This document shows positions 48,501 through 61,644 of a stretch of DNA of 64,000 nucleotides, piece after piece. The notes beneath the pieces were generated by a model that did no database searches, was not told the DNA's origin, and worked only from the letters and a program-made list of their open reading frames with translations. The stretch is from Cardinalis cardinalis (Eukaryota > Chordata > Aves > Passeriformes > Cardinalidae), in NCBI GenBank assembly GCA_014549065.1, contig JACDOX010000007.1, forward strand, positions 12,197,648 to 12,261,647, read 5' to 3'. Within the stretch, counting starts at the first letter, position 1; the number at the start of each line of letters is the position of its first letter. Both the position numbers and the translations under genes were made by a program.

Positions 48501-51500
48501 CAAATAGATTTAATTTAAGGAATTACAAAACTAGTACTTCTTAAAATGAGAGAACTGTATTGTTGAGGTTTGCAACATTGTAGCTGAGCACATAGACTAA
48601 CACATTCCACTCTTGACTGAAAAGATGTAGGCTCAAAGTCTGGGGTAAAAATGGCACCATTGAAATGNGACTCTCTGGGCTTTCTGGATTCTAGAAGCTC
48701 AAAAGACAGCTGAAGAGCAGAGTTAAAGTCAAGTCTCATTTGTGCTCCTGCTTTTTGGAAACATCTGAGGCTGATGCTGGGCTGCAGTGGGATTTCACAG
48801 AGAGATACCCAAGAAATGTCCACCCCATTAAGTGTTGTAGTGCACAAAGCCACGTCACCTGGGTACAGCTCTGTAGTCATGTTGATCTAGCACCAAAGCC
48901 AAGGTTATCACTCTGAGGATATAATTAGTTGAAGTGAAGTGTGGTAGAGGTAGAGCTGTACTGCTTCTGGCTCTGCAGGTACTGTGATTTTTCTCTACTT
49001 TTGCTTTGTCTTCACTGCAAACAATAAACTTTCTCCCCTTTGGTTTTTGTTTTTTCGGGTTTTTTTCCCTTTAAGTGAAACTTTGGTGAGTTTGCCGGTC
49101 ACATTTCTCAAGGAGAACTTTAGATTTATGCCTTTAGATGGAGCTCCATACTCATCTTCTGCTGAGGCAGACTCACTGGTGTGAAACAAGCAAACCAAAA
49201 AGGCAAATCTTAAAAGATGACTTCTAAGTACAATATCCAATTTGTAAAATTCTACAGAAGAACATGCTTAAAATTTTATAGCAGAATGTTTCCAGTTTTC
49301 AAAATAATGAGAACTGATAGCAGTTTTATGGTTGAAAAAACCTNGTTTGTTTCCTTTACTTGCTCAATCATCTCAGTGGAAGCAATTTCTTCCTGTTTAG
49401 GCACCTTATTTAGCCTTGTAAAATTTTAAATCTTAGCCAGGAAAAGGTAGTAAAAGCCCCTTTATTTTTCCTTCTTTTTAATGGCTTCTCTAATATGAAT
49501 GTTGAAACACCAGGCTATGACTTCCTTCCTGATAAAGAGATGTGTCAGCAGTCTGGTTTTGTCCATGATTTTCTTCTGTGAAACATAAAGATGTAGCAGA
49601 TATCAAACCCTGGATCAGTCCTTTGCATTATCATCCCCTATTTAGCAGAAAGTAGTTTCAGAGTCACCTCTATACCAGTGAGCGCTGTGTGTGAACATCC
49701 TCAGATTTAACAGGGGGATTTGCATTCTGTCATGAGAAGAACCAGTGCAACCATGCTATAGAATGGTTACTCCTACTAATTGTTATAATTAGCTTCTTTC
49801 TTTCTGTGGGGACTAGGAGACTTAACTGAATTTGGGTCATGATATGAGAGTTTTCAGGTGATTTTTCACCTATATGAATTTCTGTTCTTCACTGAATGAC
49901 CTTTTTTATTTGTTTTCTTACTGTTTTATCAGAGGAAATAAAAAAGAAATCTCTGTTCCTAATGGCTGTTTTTATAAGAATTGTTTTTTTACCTTGTTGG
50001 CTTTTCAGGGACGTATTTTTTTTCCATTCAAATATCAAGATACAAATGCTGAAGTTAAAAGAAATCTCTTCTCCGTAGTGACTTTATGCATTCTTCTCCT
50101 GATGAGTAATGGTGATTGGCTTTTAACATGCTTGGAAGAATGAATGTGAGTAAATCACTGGTATTTGGAAGACAAACTAACAGGACCTCCCAGGTAGAGA
50201 CTCAGCAGTGTATGCTCAGTGCTCCTCCTGTTCAGGGAGATACACATTGGCTCCTTTAATGNACTATTAGTCCACTTACAAGTTATAGTATAAAACAAAA
50301 CAATTCCTTCTGGGACAAATGATATTTTAAGAAGGGGCAGCAGATGTCTTTTAAGGTGATAAGTTTTCATTTTGCAGTGTTTTTTATGTAGTGTGTTGAT
50401 ATGGTCCATTGACTGCATTATGCTATCAAAAAAGTGTATTCTTCTCAGAATCTGTTTTTTTTTTTAAATTCCTTACAGGAATATCCTTGCAGTATATGGA
50501 ACTACATTTTTATGGGTTGAGGGATTACTTGTGTGCCTGTAATAAAGATTTGTTGGAAGAAAAGAAAAGATGGGTATGATTTCAGATGATACACAAATAT
50601 CCCCCTACTCTCTCTAGCACTACAGTTTTACTGACAGTGGTTGTTCCCGTTCTTGAACACCTGAGATAGAACCTATAACCTTGTTTACAAATAGCTCTTG
50701 CTGTTTAAATATTTAAGAGCACTAAGATAAGATTTCCTGAATTTCAATGACATAAATGACAGTACAGTGAACAAACATTATATCCTTAGACTTAAGCATA
50801 AAAAGCCCTCACATTCTTCTGAAAATAGTGGCTAGCCTAATTTTGACAAAAGGAGAGAAAATATGACATAGTAAGCGTAGGTGGGAACAACCTAAAAAGT
50901 GACAGCTTGATAACATATCTGAAATGCAATGTGATATTTGTTTTCATAGGTAAGCAGACTTGTTACTGACATGGTTTTGACATTACAGATTTTTTTTTTG
51001 GTAACTTGATATATATATAGTAAATGAACAGAATATTTCATGTTGAACTGACAAAGCAAAAATCTTTCCATGATGCTTCTCTAGCTAGGGCAGTAATGTT
51101 AGGGGAGGTTTTGGTTTAAACAATTCTGGTACTGGTTTATAGACTACGAATAAGTCTTGACTTCTCAGCTGTGGCTTATTTCCTTTACCCTTACTTTTTT
51201 TTTATCTTGTTTTTGTATTTACAGAGTTCTCTTTACCCAGCTTCACTTCAGAAGTAAAAAAAAAAAAAGGCTGCATGTATTTCTAGAAGATGCAATATAT
51301 TCCTTTTTGCCGTCTCTAGACCATGGGCTAGCTGATTCTGCTTTCACTTTCCTCTAGTCTGAAGTTCAGGATACAAAGGCNTCTGATTGATGTCCTAAAC
51401 ATTCTGCTCTCTAGATATAGATTCACCTAGTCTGTCTCCCCCACCAAATCCCCAATTTTGGCCTGTATCTTACATTNAAGTTATGGATATAAGGAATTTG

Positions 51501-54500
51501 ACTTGTTTTAAAATCCTAGAGACTGATCAGTTCTGTTCCTGTTCACTTGTAGCTTTTCAAAAGGGCTGGGACGGCCAAATAGATCATGCCAGTGTGTTTC
51601 ATGCTGATAGTGCCTGGAAACAAGTGAATGCTCTGGGTGCAAAGCTATGTCAAATCTGTCTTATGGGACTGATGCTTGACTATTAGAATGCCAATTTTAC
51701 TCTTCCCCCGCAGAATGGATATTTCTGAAGCACCTTGGGGAATGGATGTATTGATATGTGGATGACTTGTGGGAAAAGAACAAGAGCTCTAGAAGTGATA
51801 TAAAATTAAAAAGAAAAAAAAAAAAAAGGAGTGGGGAGATCCTGCACTCAGGGGATACACAAATCAGGGGGAAAAATGAATGGAGATGCATTAAAAGCAG
51901 ATTGGACATTTTCTTGCTCACAAATACATGCTCCTTTAGTTTTAGAGTATGTGCTGGAATAATTGTAGGAATTTTCATTCTGAATGTTTGCTTCTAAAAG
52001 TAGTTTTATATNCTAAAGTTATACGGTATAACCCCTTTTTCCTTTTCAATTACTCTTTTTGACCAAATTCAACTGCTGGTGGTAGTCTGCAGACTTATTG
52101 TAAGAGTAAGCCTTAAGTGTGTGATTTTGGTGATACAGTGCTTGATCACATTGTAGAAACAGAAATTTGAAGGGCTTTTCCCTTTCTGTCTCTAAATAAT
52201 GAGTGTAGTATTTGGTCAGTACTGAGTACTTTCAGTACCTTCTTGAGAAATGGGATTTTGTTATTGACTTGACAAGCTTTGAATTAAACCTTTAACTGGT
52301 ATTATTGTTTGTATCCATTTCCATTGTGGTATAATTCCATTTATACATTCTTGATGTATTTGGCCCATAGTGGTGTTATATGGAATAAAAATCACGATGA
52401 TAACAGCAAAACAATTAAGGATCTATTCCAAAGTCCATAGAAGTCACTCATAGGAGTCCCATTCAGCACAGATGCCCCACTGCATTATGCACCACCAAAA
52501 CAAAAAAATTATTGCTAAAATAATTTCCTTTCATAAGTACTTATTCTATGTGTTGTGATTATGACAATGGCATTTCCTTTAAGAAATTTTATTAACTAGT
52601 CTTTAAAATTTTATAAGTTATTTGCTCTACATCTCTAAAGTTTATAATATCATTACTAGCATCCTGTCATGGGGGTCTAAAACCTGTTAAATTCTGTGAA
52701 ATATTTCCATTTGTTGTGTGCTCAATACAAGATCAGAGTCATTTTTTGCAGGTAACTTCCTGTTAAAATTTGTAGCCACAGATCATTGTTTTCTAATGAC
52801 AAAAATAATTAGCAGTAAGACATATGAATGACTGTGTTATCNGGTGATGAGGTCTTCATTAATGCATGGCTCTAATCTTTGAAATAACTTTGTCAGTAGC
52901 TGCCCGTGGAAGGAATGCTTAGAGAGGAGGGAATGCTTTGATGTGCCTACTGTCCAAATTCATTAACTGCATAAAACTCAATCCTGTCTTCTGGATGATG
53001 AGGCTATACCTCAGGTCTTTAAAGGCCAGACTTGAATTCCCTTGAATTTATGCTGGAAACTCTCAGTCATATCTGTTTTGGTTTTGTATGTGCATGCAAT
53101 TGTTGAATTCAAATGCCATATAGCTGATCAGTGAGAGTTCATTCTAGTATCTTTGTTGAATTTAAATGCTGCCTAGCTGATCAGTTCACTCTAAGATCTA
53201 AGGATTATGAAGACTAATATGCAAAAAGAAATCTTTGTTTGGATTTTGAATTGAATTTTCTAGACTTTTTTTCTACTGCGGACTGAATCTAGCTGTTATA
53301 TCCTGGACTCTAGAGACAAAGAGAAAGAATGAAATTTCTTTATGGATTCCAATTGGTTGGAACAGTTTCTTTTTTTCTTTTAATAAAATATTCTTTTTCA
53401 GGATTATCATGGAGACTGGAATGAGAATTTGGAGGAATTCAGTAAAATGAGTAATGCTGTCAATATAGCAGTAGCTTTAAGCAAGTTGATGTTGTTTGCT
53501 ACCTTTGCACATACATTATATTTTGTAGTTGATAGAGGGAAACAAAACAGGGAAATCCTTCTGTATTTAATTTTTGTTCTTTATTTAATAACACTTAATT
53601 AACATAAATAACAATTTATTTATGANACCTATATGCTTATGTTCTTTTTCATGTTTTACTTCCAGCTTTTAGACATTCTACTGCAAACTCTAATTGTGTT
53701 TTAATTATTAAAATAAGAGCGAGAATTTTGTTCTGCCTCCAGAGTGGTTATTTACAAATATCTGGAGTTAGATGACAGAATTTCTATAACTTTTCTCTAG
53801 ATGTGAGTTGATAAAAAGAAAAGTTTTCTATTCTAAATATCTTTTTCATTTCAATGTGCTAAACATGTGTTGGCTCCTAATAAGTTTCTACTCTATCAGA
53901 ATTGCATTGGAGAGGAAAGCTTCTAAAGAAATTATTTGATGTGAAAACATTTTTCTTTTAACTTCATGATTTTTTCTCTTTTTTATGGAAAGCCTCTCTG
54001 CTTTATGTAAGAATATAGTTGGGTTGGATGTTGGATAATTCTACCCTTTCACCCTCTGTGCCTAAATGCATTTCGTACAATCTCTGAAGAAAACCCAAGC
54101 TGAAAGCCTAGTGTCCAAGTCCAAAAACTAGAAGCAGCATGACAGGTAACAGATGTAGGTGTGAAGATTTGTTGTGTATTTTTTCCTAGTAGTAACATCT
54201 GTCTTGNCTAGTTTCCCCATAGTTATGTGAAAGACCAGTGATCTGTCATTGTTTTTGTTCATGGAAGTGAATACTACCACTTACTCCTGTGAATTCCAGA
54301 CCATTGTTTTTCTTTTATATTGTCAAGCGAAGCGTAACTCACTTTAAGAACTACTCTGTTATNTTTGATGTAACTCTGTTGTTGCTATTACAAGATTGGA
54401 GTGTTCTAAGACTATTCACCTGTGGATACCTATGAAAATATTTATAGGTTTGCAAAAAATTAGCACTAATGCTTGAAAATGTACTAGTCTTCTGCTCAGA

Positions 54501-54985
54501 AATGTTGATTTAAGAGTGGTTCTGAAAATGTAAAACAGTGTTTTAGTAGAGATGATTATTGATTTTGCCACCTAACTAGTAGAACACTCAGTTTTCTGAA
54601 AAGGGGGACAAAAGTCTATTGTTTCTCTTTTGCAGCAATATCATAATTTCAANATATCTCTGAAGACAAAGAAAAAAGACTCTTATATCTCATCAAACTC
54701 ATCTCTAATGACAAATAAATGGCTCTGTTTTCTTTCCTGTACCTTGTATAGGCCGTATTTGCAGAGGTAGTTTTGAGGCCGCTTTTGTTCTTTAAACTTC
54801 AGAGTTTCTGTTNTGGCTTGTCAAAACTGTAGTTGACTGAGTAAACACAGGAAACGGATATTTTTTTGATAGCTGAAGTAATTCCCTGGGAGCATAATGA
54901 AGGCTGACAGCTACACCAATGTTATACTGGATTGGGAGATTTTTTCCCCTGATTTGTTAACTTCTTTTCCTTTAAAAATGAATGG
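45536..54985. other. Long AT-rich noncoding stretch
   Basis: I recognise no transposon or gene in these 9.4 kb. Patches with open frames on the minus strand (46115-47480 and 48515-48880, the latter 121 codons and the longest frame of the window) show no family motif. Homopolymer runs of 13-14 bases lie at 47643-47655 (T), 51256-51268 (A) and 51814-51827 (A). A partial duplication lies at 53100-53194. Confidence 0.5.
53100..53194. repeat. Diverged tandem duplication of about 45 bases
   Basis: TTGTTGAATTCAAATG...TAGCTGATCAGT...TTCATTCTA at 53100-53146 recurs as TTGTTGAATTTAAATG...TAGCTGATCAGT...TCACTCTA at 53153-53194. The second unit lacks a few bases after the GATCAGT. It is a local duplication that has since diverged. 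Confidence 0.75.
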
Positions 54986-54989
54986 TAGC

Positions 54990-55690
54990 TAAGCCACTGT
55001 AGAGGTAGTGTGACCCACTGAGGCATTCCATTTTAAGACAAATTTTGAGTCACACTGGTGTGAGAGACTGGAAAGGCTGATGTCTCGAGACATTTTGGGG
55101 TACATATGTGAGGGGCCAGGGGCAGGTCCAATGGTGTGGTGGTGCACTGCCCTGTACACCACACCCCCCCTAAAGCCTGTATCCCTGCCAGTCGCTGGCA
55201 CACCAAGGCAATGCTCCACACCCACCTCTGGAGCCCTTAACCCATCTCCTGAGTGGCCAAATGACCAGGATTCCTAGCTGTGGAGAGGGCCCAGGAAGGC
55301 CAAGGGGGTATTTCAGGACAAATATGTGGCAAACACGTCTTGACTCTACCTCATCTTTTATCTGAGCTCTGCTGGAGTCCAGGAGTTGGTAACTGTAAGT
55401 ACGCTTTTCTACATATTTTCTGGCTTTCTCTCTTTATCCTTCTTCTAATTCCCTTTTCTAGGAATTTTTGAGTAACTTCAAATTGAATAGGCTTAGAATT
55501 CACTAAGTTGGATGGACCAAGATAATGCTTTGAGAAGTGTTTTATGTTGGTTAAATGTTGCATTAAACCTTTTGCCAAAGTTATTTGGTTTTCCAAAGTT
55601 GCCAGTAAAATTTTTTTGTTGTTTTGACCTCTGCAGAATTTCTTGTCAGCATTTCTCCCATGTCTCTAGCTCAAAGTAAATGAACAACTG
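54990..55690 (+). mobile_element. Probable LTR-like repeat
   Basis: The composition changes abruptly to G+C-rich from about 55080 to 55380 (GTGAGGGGCCAGGGGCAGGT, CACCACACCCCCCC) and then back to T-rich. The second part contains ATTAAA near 55563 followed by TTTTGCCAAAGTTATTTGG and TTGCCAGTAAAATTTTTTTG. This layout of a G+C-rich U3-like part, a polyadenylation-like signal and a T-rich part fits a songbird LTR that I believe is repetitive. I could not fix either end or a target duplication. Open frames of 62-81 codons on both strands here are incidental. Confidence 0.4.
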
Positions 55691-57260
55691 TAAGCCCTTT
55701 TAAAAACCTCATACAAGAAGAATAATTGAAAGTGGATTGTAGTGAAAGTGATTAAGATAGGTTATAAGTCATGTCTATTCATGTGCTGTGGAGGGGGCAA
55801 GAATAGGCATAAAGATGAGAGAGGGTAGAGAAGACATCTAGTCTGAAAGAATAATTATACCAGGTCTGCATTTTGGTGAATCACCACTTGTGGGTTTCTG
55901 TGTTCTTTCTGAGTTTCCTTAAAAAATTATATAATTTTAAGGGGTGATAGGAGCTTGTTTCTGGCTTGTTCACTCTCATAAACTTTAACTTGTGTCNTTA
56001 CTTGAAATAACAGAACCTGGAGGTTGGGGTTTAATATCATNCAAAACTCACTAAAGAAGATGTTTATTTGCATGTAGCCTTCTGAGAATACTTTCATCAG
56101 TTTCATTATGTTCTAACTTATAAAAGAGATTTCTTTATGGTGTGNTGACTAATTCACAGTTGAGATAGAGTCCTTAAAATACAGTTTCCAGGATCATTAG
56201 ATCATTTATGGACTGTAGTTTCCTTCAGTGGAATCAGTGGGAAAAATCATGCTGTTCTACACAACATTATTAATTCATTGCAACAGGCTTTTGTAACATA
56301 AAATAACTATGGTGTAAAACAACAGAGGAAATCTGCATTACGTATTCAGCACATAAATTGTGCTCCTTTTCCTGGAAACTGATAATTATTAATGAAAAAG
56401 AAGAGTGAATAAGGGAAAAAGATTTTTTTTTAAAAAATGAGGAGAATAACTCAGTAAGTTAATAGTGTGATGACATTTAATGATATGCCATCAATTCCTG
56501 ATCTAANCATAGATTGTTTTTTACACCTTTGTTTTGCATGTGTTGTGTTTGGCAAACAAAGTACACGTTATTTTAAAATAACTGTTAGTTTTGTCCTTTA
56601 AAGATAAACAAAACACTCCATAAAACTCCGCTTGTTTTTTCCCTGGTGCTATATTTTTTTTTAAAGTTTTTCCATATGATAAAGATTAACCAAATGTTCC
56701 ATGGAAAGATTAATTTTTTTTTTTAGAAAGCTTGTCACTTGTTATTTTATTAATAATTTGTAGAGTCTTAAGCAACACCTTGTTGTACTGTTACACATGA
56801 ACTTTGCAGTTCTCTGAAGACAACAAATTTATTTTGACAAGGTATTATCACCAAAAGTAGGCAAATGCTTAGTGATATGTACATCTTTCTCATGCTTCAT
56901 CATCTTAAATTTATTTTGTTTTGGGGCCCAAGTGGAGCCTTGTATATAATTACCCTCATAAGCATTTTGCTGAATAATATTGATTTTTGCAAGAGTTAAA
57001 TCTGCAGGTTTGCACTGAGTTACTTCTGCTTCTTTCTAAAAGTATAAATTCTCTGCAGAGTAACAACTTAATGCTGCATATTTTGTGAATATAATGTATT
57101 GGGGAAGTATTTTTCCTCGTAAAAGCCCATCAACAAACTTTGTAGAAATAAAAATGTTTGCACAGATGTTTTTGGACAAGGAAGCAGAAAGGGATAGGAG
57201 TGTACAGAGCCTAAATTGCTACATGGAAAATGCTAAATTATTGTGCGAGACTAATCCATC
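55691..57260. other. AT-rich noncoding stretch
   Basis: I recognise no repeat or gene. The stretch is strongly AT-rich with runs of T and A. Confidence 0.55.
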
Positions 57261-57264
57261 ATGC

Positions 57265-57705
57265 TGATAGAGATGAGGCAGCTCTGTATCTTCAGGGCCA
57301 AGCAAAAGCAAGGCTGAGAATGTGTTGTAGACACACAAACATAGCCAGACACTATGTAGATGCATGCCATGCTCTTCACCTATATTTTAAAACGTATTCT
57401 CTGCCCTTAGGCAGTGNCCCCTCTGACCAAACTGTGCCCCAGAGAGCTATCTCCTGTTAGCTCATCTTGGGTTTCACACCTGGCTGATGGGGCTGATGGC
57501 TCTCCTGGGATAATCCTGGGGCAGGATGGACACCCTGGAGAGGATATCCATTGGGTTCCTGACTGTGCTTGCTCTTCTGTGCATATCTGGACTTGTGGAG
57601 ATGGACCCCTGATGGACCTGGGAAGAGCTAGGAGAGAGTACTTACTATTCAGGTTGCTGCATGTGCCATTGTCTCTCCATGCTTCTGTGTACAGATGAGC
57701 TTTTT
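57265..57705. other. G+C-richer block of unknown nature
   Basis: The block stands out by composition. It contains GGCTGATGGGGCTGATGGCT and CCTGGGGCAGGATGGACACC, and a 94-codon plus-strand frame (57414-57698) with an N at its second codon. The peptide has no recognisable domain. It may be part of an LTR or another old repeat. No ends or duplications are visible. Confidence 0.3.
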
Positions 57706-60700
57706 ATCACATGGCATAACAANAAGAGGCTCAGGAAACATATTTTTGCCACAAATGGCCAATACTTGTCTAGAACACACTTGTCATAAGATTATTGATG
57801 ACAATTAAACTACGCAGTCCTCTGCCAAATTATTTTCTGCTGTTACTATCGTGCTGATATGAGCCCATCTATTGTTGAGCTAAAAGTTGGGTGTTGATNT
57901 TGGCAGTTTGTTAAATAACACTCTAAAGAGAGCTGACCTTCAGCTCATCTACTGTAAAGCCTACTTTTCCATAAGGGATATAATCCACATGCTTTTGACA
58001 TTGGTGGAAATAATCCTATGGACTTACTGCACAGTTATTATGTGTATAAGCACCCTTGAAACCTGATTTTTCAAACTGCCTCCTTACTGGTGCTTGACTG
58101 TTTTAAATAGGTACTATCAACCTTTAAAAAAAAAAAGCAAAACTGGTATAGGCTTGAGTGTGCTAACTTTTNGGTCTTAATTCTATCAAGAATCTGGTGG
58201 CATTCTCAATTAAGGCTGTGTAGTAAGTGGACCTGAGGGTGAGGGTTTTGTAGTTTCTTTGGTCAGCTTGCATTTATTATCTCATGTNAAATGACTCAAT
58301 TCACCCTAGGATGCTCATGTTTCTTTTCTTTTTCTTGGCCTACTTGCTGTCTTTAGCTTGAAAGGTTCTTAGGAATTCAGGCTGTTACGAGTTTGTGTAG
58401 CAAGACAAAAAAGTTACTGGTATCAANTGTGGAGGACTAGTTTAATATAAACAATAAAAATAATAACTAGACAATTACCTTGGTACAAATGCCTTTATCT
58501 CTGATTATGGTTTATGTACACTATTACTGCATTTTTGTGGTCTTAGCATGTTTGTTGCCTGTATTGTTATGTGTGAGTTTTTAATTTTATTTTTTGATGC
58601 AAGGAAAGTGAGACAGAAAAGAAAGGTTCTGTAAATGCATCTGTCCCCCTGTAATTTGATCACCAGGCTGTACCTTTTAAGCAAGCTCACAATAGTTGTA
58701 TAATTTTGGTTTTCCTCCCCTTTAAGCCAGAGAGTGCTAGCAACAATAGTCCTGCTATAAATTTTAGCTGTGCCTAATGATTTAAACATGAGCCAAAACT
58801 CCATATATAAACATTTCTGGTTGATATAAAAAACTTATGATAAATATAAGTGGTTGTGTATCTTCTATGCATGCNTAGCACACAATTTTTCCATTGGTCA
58901 ATTGAGTGTAGGCTCCTCTACTTGTAATTTAAGGCATATGAATGAAAAGAAAATGATGAAAATTTTCCATAAAAACTGTTTGGAGGCACCATGGCACTAC
59001 ATAGCTGCTATGCTTCTCCCTGAGTGCCCAACATAATTGCTATTCTACTGCTAGAGTGGCCACAGGTATCCCTGGACCAGGCTAAATATTATTTTTTAGT
59101 TCCTGTGGCCAAGTCAGTGTCTCTGCCCGGTTCATCTGTTCCTGTGAATGCAATGGGCAAACATCTGAGTGAACCTCCAGGATAAATTGATAATGTACAG
59201 AAATAGGAAGTTTCTACTATTAATCTGACTTAACTGTCATAAAATCAAGAGTAGAAACATGACAATTCTAAGATGAGAAACTGTTGTAGCAGCAGATAAA
59301 TACTTGCAGTTAATCCTTTAATGGACAACATGACAGGAAAACTACATAAAGGCTTTGTCAGTGTAGTCTCTGTGCTAACCAAATTCCCCATCTTATGTTT
59401 TATAGCTATACCACATGTAACACTCCAGTGCTCTTCACTGGAAATTTAGGGAGACACTAGAGATTTATCTTTATTTCCAGCCTGACATTTAAATGTTGTT
59501 AGGTATCTTTTCAGGACTTTTCTGGTTTCCACATGCTCAAAACTGTTTATTTCAGTATGTATGTGCAACTATATAGATGCATTTGTTGGTTATGCTGGCA
59601 TTTTAGAAAATATTATCTACTTTTCTTGTTTTGTTTTTTTAATTGTGTTTTTTTCTTACTGCTTTATACTAAAAGATATTATTAATGCTTCATTAATCAA
59701 CTGTTCAAAGTGTGATTGCTCCTGAATAGCTCTCAAAAGCTGGCTTTTTACCACTTACTTTCATTAGTGCTTAATTAACAGAGGAGATGAAAACTAAAAT
59801 CTTCAGCCCACTCAAGAATGAGATANTGCTTTTCAGAAGAGCGATTCAGAAAAGGTCTGTGTTTTGCAAATGTGTTGCAGAAACGCTGTAAATTTAGACC
59901 AACATTTTCTGTACAGACTAGAAATATCCCTGCTTTGTGCCAAGAGGAAAAGCAGCAATGTTGGGCCATCACCTTGAACTGTAATGTATAACTTGGCTGG
60001 ATGCATAAGAAACAGTAAATGACTGAGAAAACATTTCTAGATGTGGAAGCAAGAATTACCCATCTTCTCAGCTAATGTAGNACTGACCTACTCTGGTCTG
60101 CCTAATACAATGATAGAAAAGGATGAAAGTACTTATGGTGCAAAAGAAGCTTGGGAGTGAAATAGTTTTCTGAGCATCTGGCTTTGTTGGTGCTGTTTGT
60201 TGGTAGGTAGCTCAAGAGAGCCAGATTTGTGTGACAAATAACAAACATCATATTATGGTTCCCCTTATTAGTCTTTTTTGTTACAACTCAGTGTTTGACA
60301 CCACACCTGACTTCCTATAATAGAATTAAAGGAATTTAAGTCAAAAGCAAGTACGTAAGATGCATATCCTATGAAGGAATTTGCTGTCATGTTCTTTATG
60401 ATTTAAAAGGATTAGGATTTGATTTCCTACTTCAGGAATATTATTTTAGAGCCTGATTCAAATTTGGTTAGTACCGCTGATGTGTGCTTATGCAACTAAG
60501 TGACTGAACATCCTGGCCTTACTTGCATATAAAAGAAGAGATGGTCTCAATGTTCCATGGCAACAAAAAATATTATGGACTGAAGTGACATTATGTAATG
60601 AACAGCCTAATGTAATAAAGAAAATTATAAGTACTGTGTTTTAAAATATTACCAGACATTAGAATATTCATGTGTGTTTAGGACTGACTTTTATGCTCTT

Positions 60701-60950
60701 GTTTCAGAAATTCAGACATTCAGGAAAATATTCCCTCAGGTTTCAAATACATATGACTCTTTACGGAATTTTATGAGAAGGTGCTTTGGATTTTTCTACT
60801 CCTCTGTAGCTGCATATGCAGTTGTTACTTTCCCTTTCCTATACTTTCTAAAGTTTACCTTATTAGCAAGTTCTGTACCAGGATGCTGGTAGTCTAAGAT
60901 ACTTTTTGTCTTGTTCTAATTGCCATTATTTGTTATGGTCTTAGCATTGA
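57706..60950. other. AT-rich noncoding stretch
   Basis: I recognise no repeat or gene. A 99-codon minus-strand frame (58505-58804) has no recognisable feature. Confidence 0.55.
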
Positions 60951-60952
60951 TA

Positions 60953-61310
60953 TGTGTGGGGGCATAGAATATAAGAAAATAAAGATAGTGCAGAAGGTAA
61001 TCTCACCCCTGAGGAGTTGCAGCTGTACTAATCACCAAGGATTAGGAACAGGCCTGTCCTTAACAGACCACAGCTGTGTCCAATAAGGATGAGCTCTATA
61101 AAAGAGTGGGTTAGCTGGGTGAGGGGAGAGTTGGAGTTTGTTTGTTGTGCTGTGAAGGAGTCAGTGCTGCAAGGAGCTATCCATGAGAAATCACTGAGAA
61201 AGTACGGGAGCTTTTCAATAAGATGACAACAGATATGCACTTAAACAAGAATGTATGTGAGAAACTGTAAGGTATCAAACCATAATAGAATTTATAATAA
61301 ACATACAATA
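60953..61310 (+). mobile_element. Candidate solo LTR with intact core promoter boxes
   Basis: The stretch starts TGTGTGGGGGCATAGAATAT and runs through CCCCTGAGGAGTTGCAGCTG. A CCAAT box lies at 61080-61084 and a TATAAAAG at 61097-61104, 13 bases apart. Downstream are CAATAAG at about 61216 and AATAAA at 61296-61301. This promoter-then-polyadenylation order fits an LTR, and I believe the sequence is repetitive in songbirds. The 3' end is not fixed and I found no convincing target duplication, so the right boundary is approximate. Confidence 0.5.
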
Positions 61311-61644
61311 GNCTGAATAGAAAATAACTCCGTCACCTTTTGAAGTAAGTTGAATATAATGCTTTAACTTACCTAAAAACTTCAGAACTGGTTAGGGCCT
61401 CAGATCACTGAATCTGTATATGTTTATCTTCCTTGAAACTTGTGATGATTAGTGGNGAAAACACATTTAAAGATTTAGCCTGAAATTTGCAAGAGCTGAT
61501 TTTTCAAAGGTAGCCTGGCACATGCATTAGCTGCATTTGTGGATATGTGTGTCCTGCCCTGGTGTTCTGTTCTGTGGGCATTTCTGATCTAAGAAACAAA
61601 AATCCCCAAGCCAGGGTACTTATTGAGAGTTGATGACAGATGAG
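61311..61644. other. AT-rich spacer
   Basis: A short spacer between the candidate LTR and the next CR1 copy. I see nothing recognisable in it. Confidence 0.5.
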
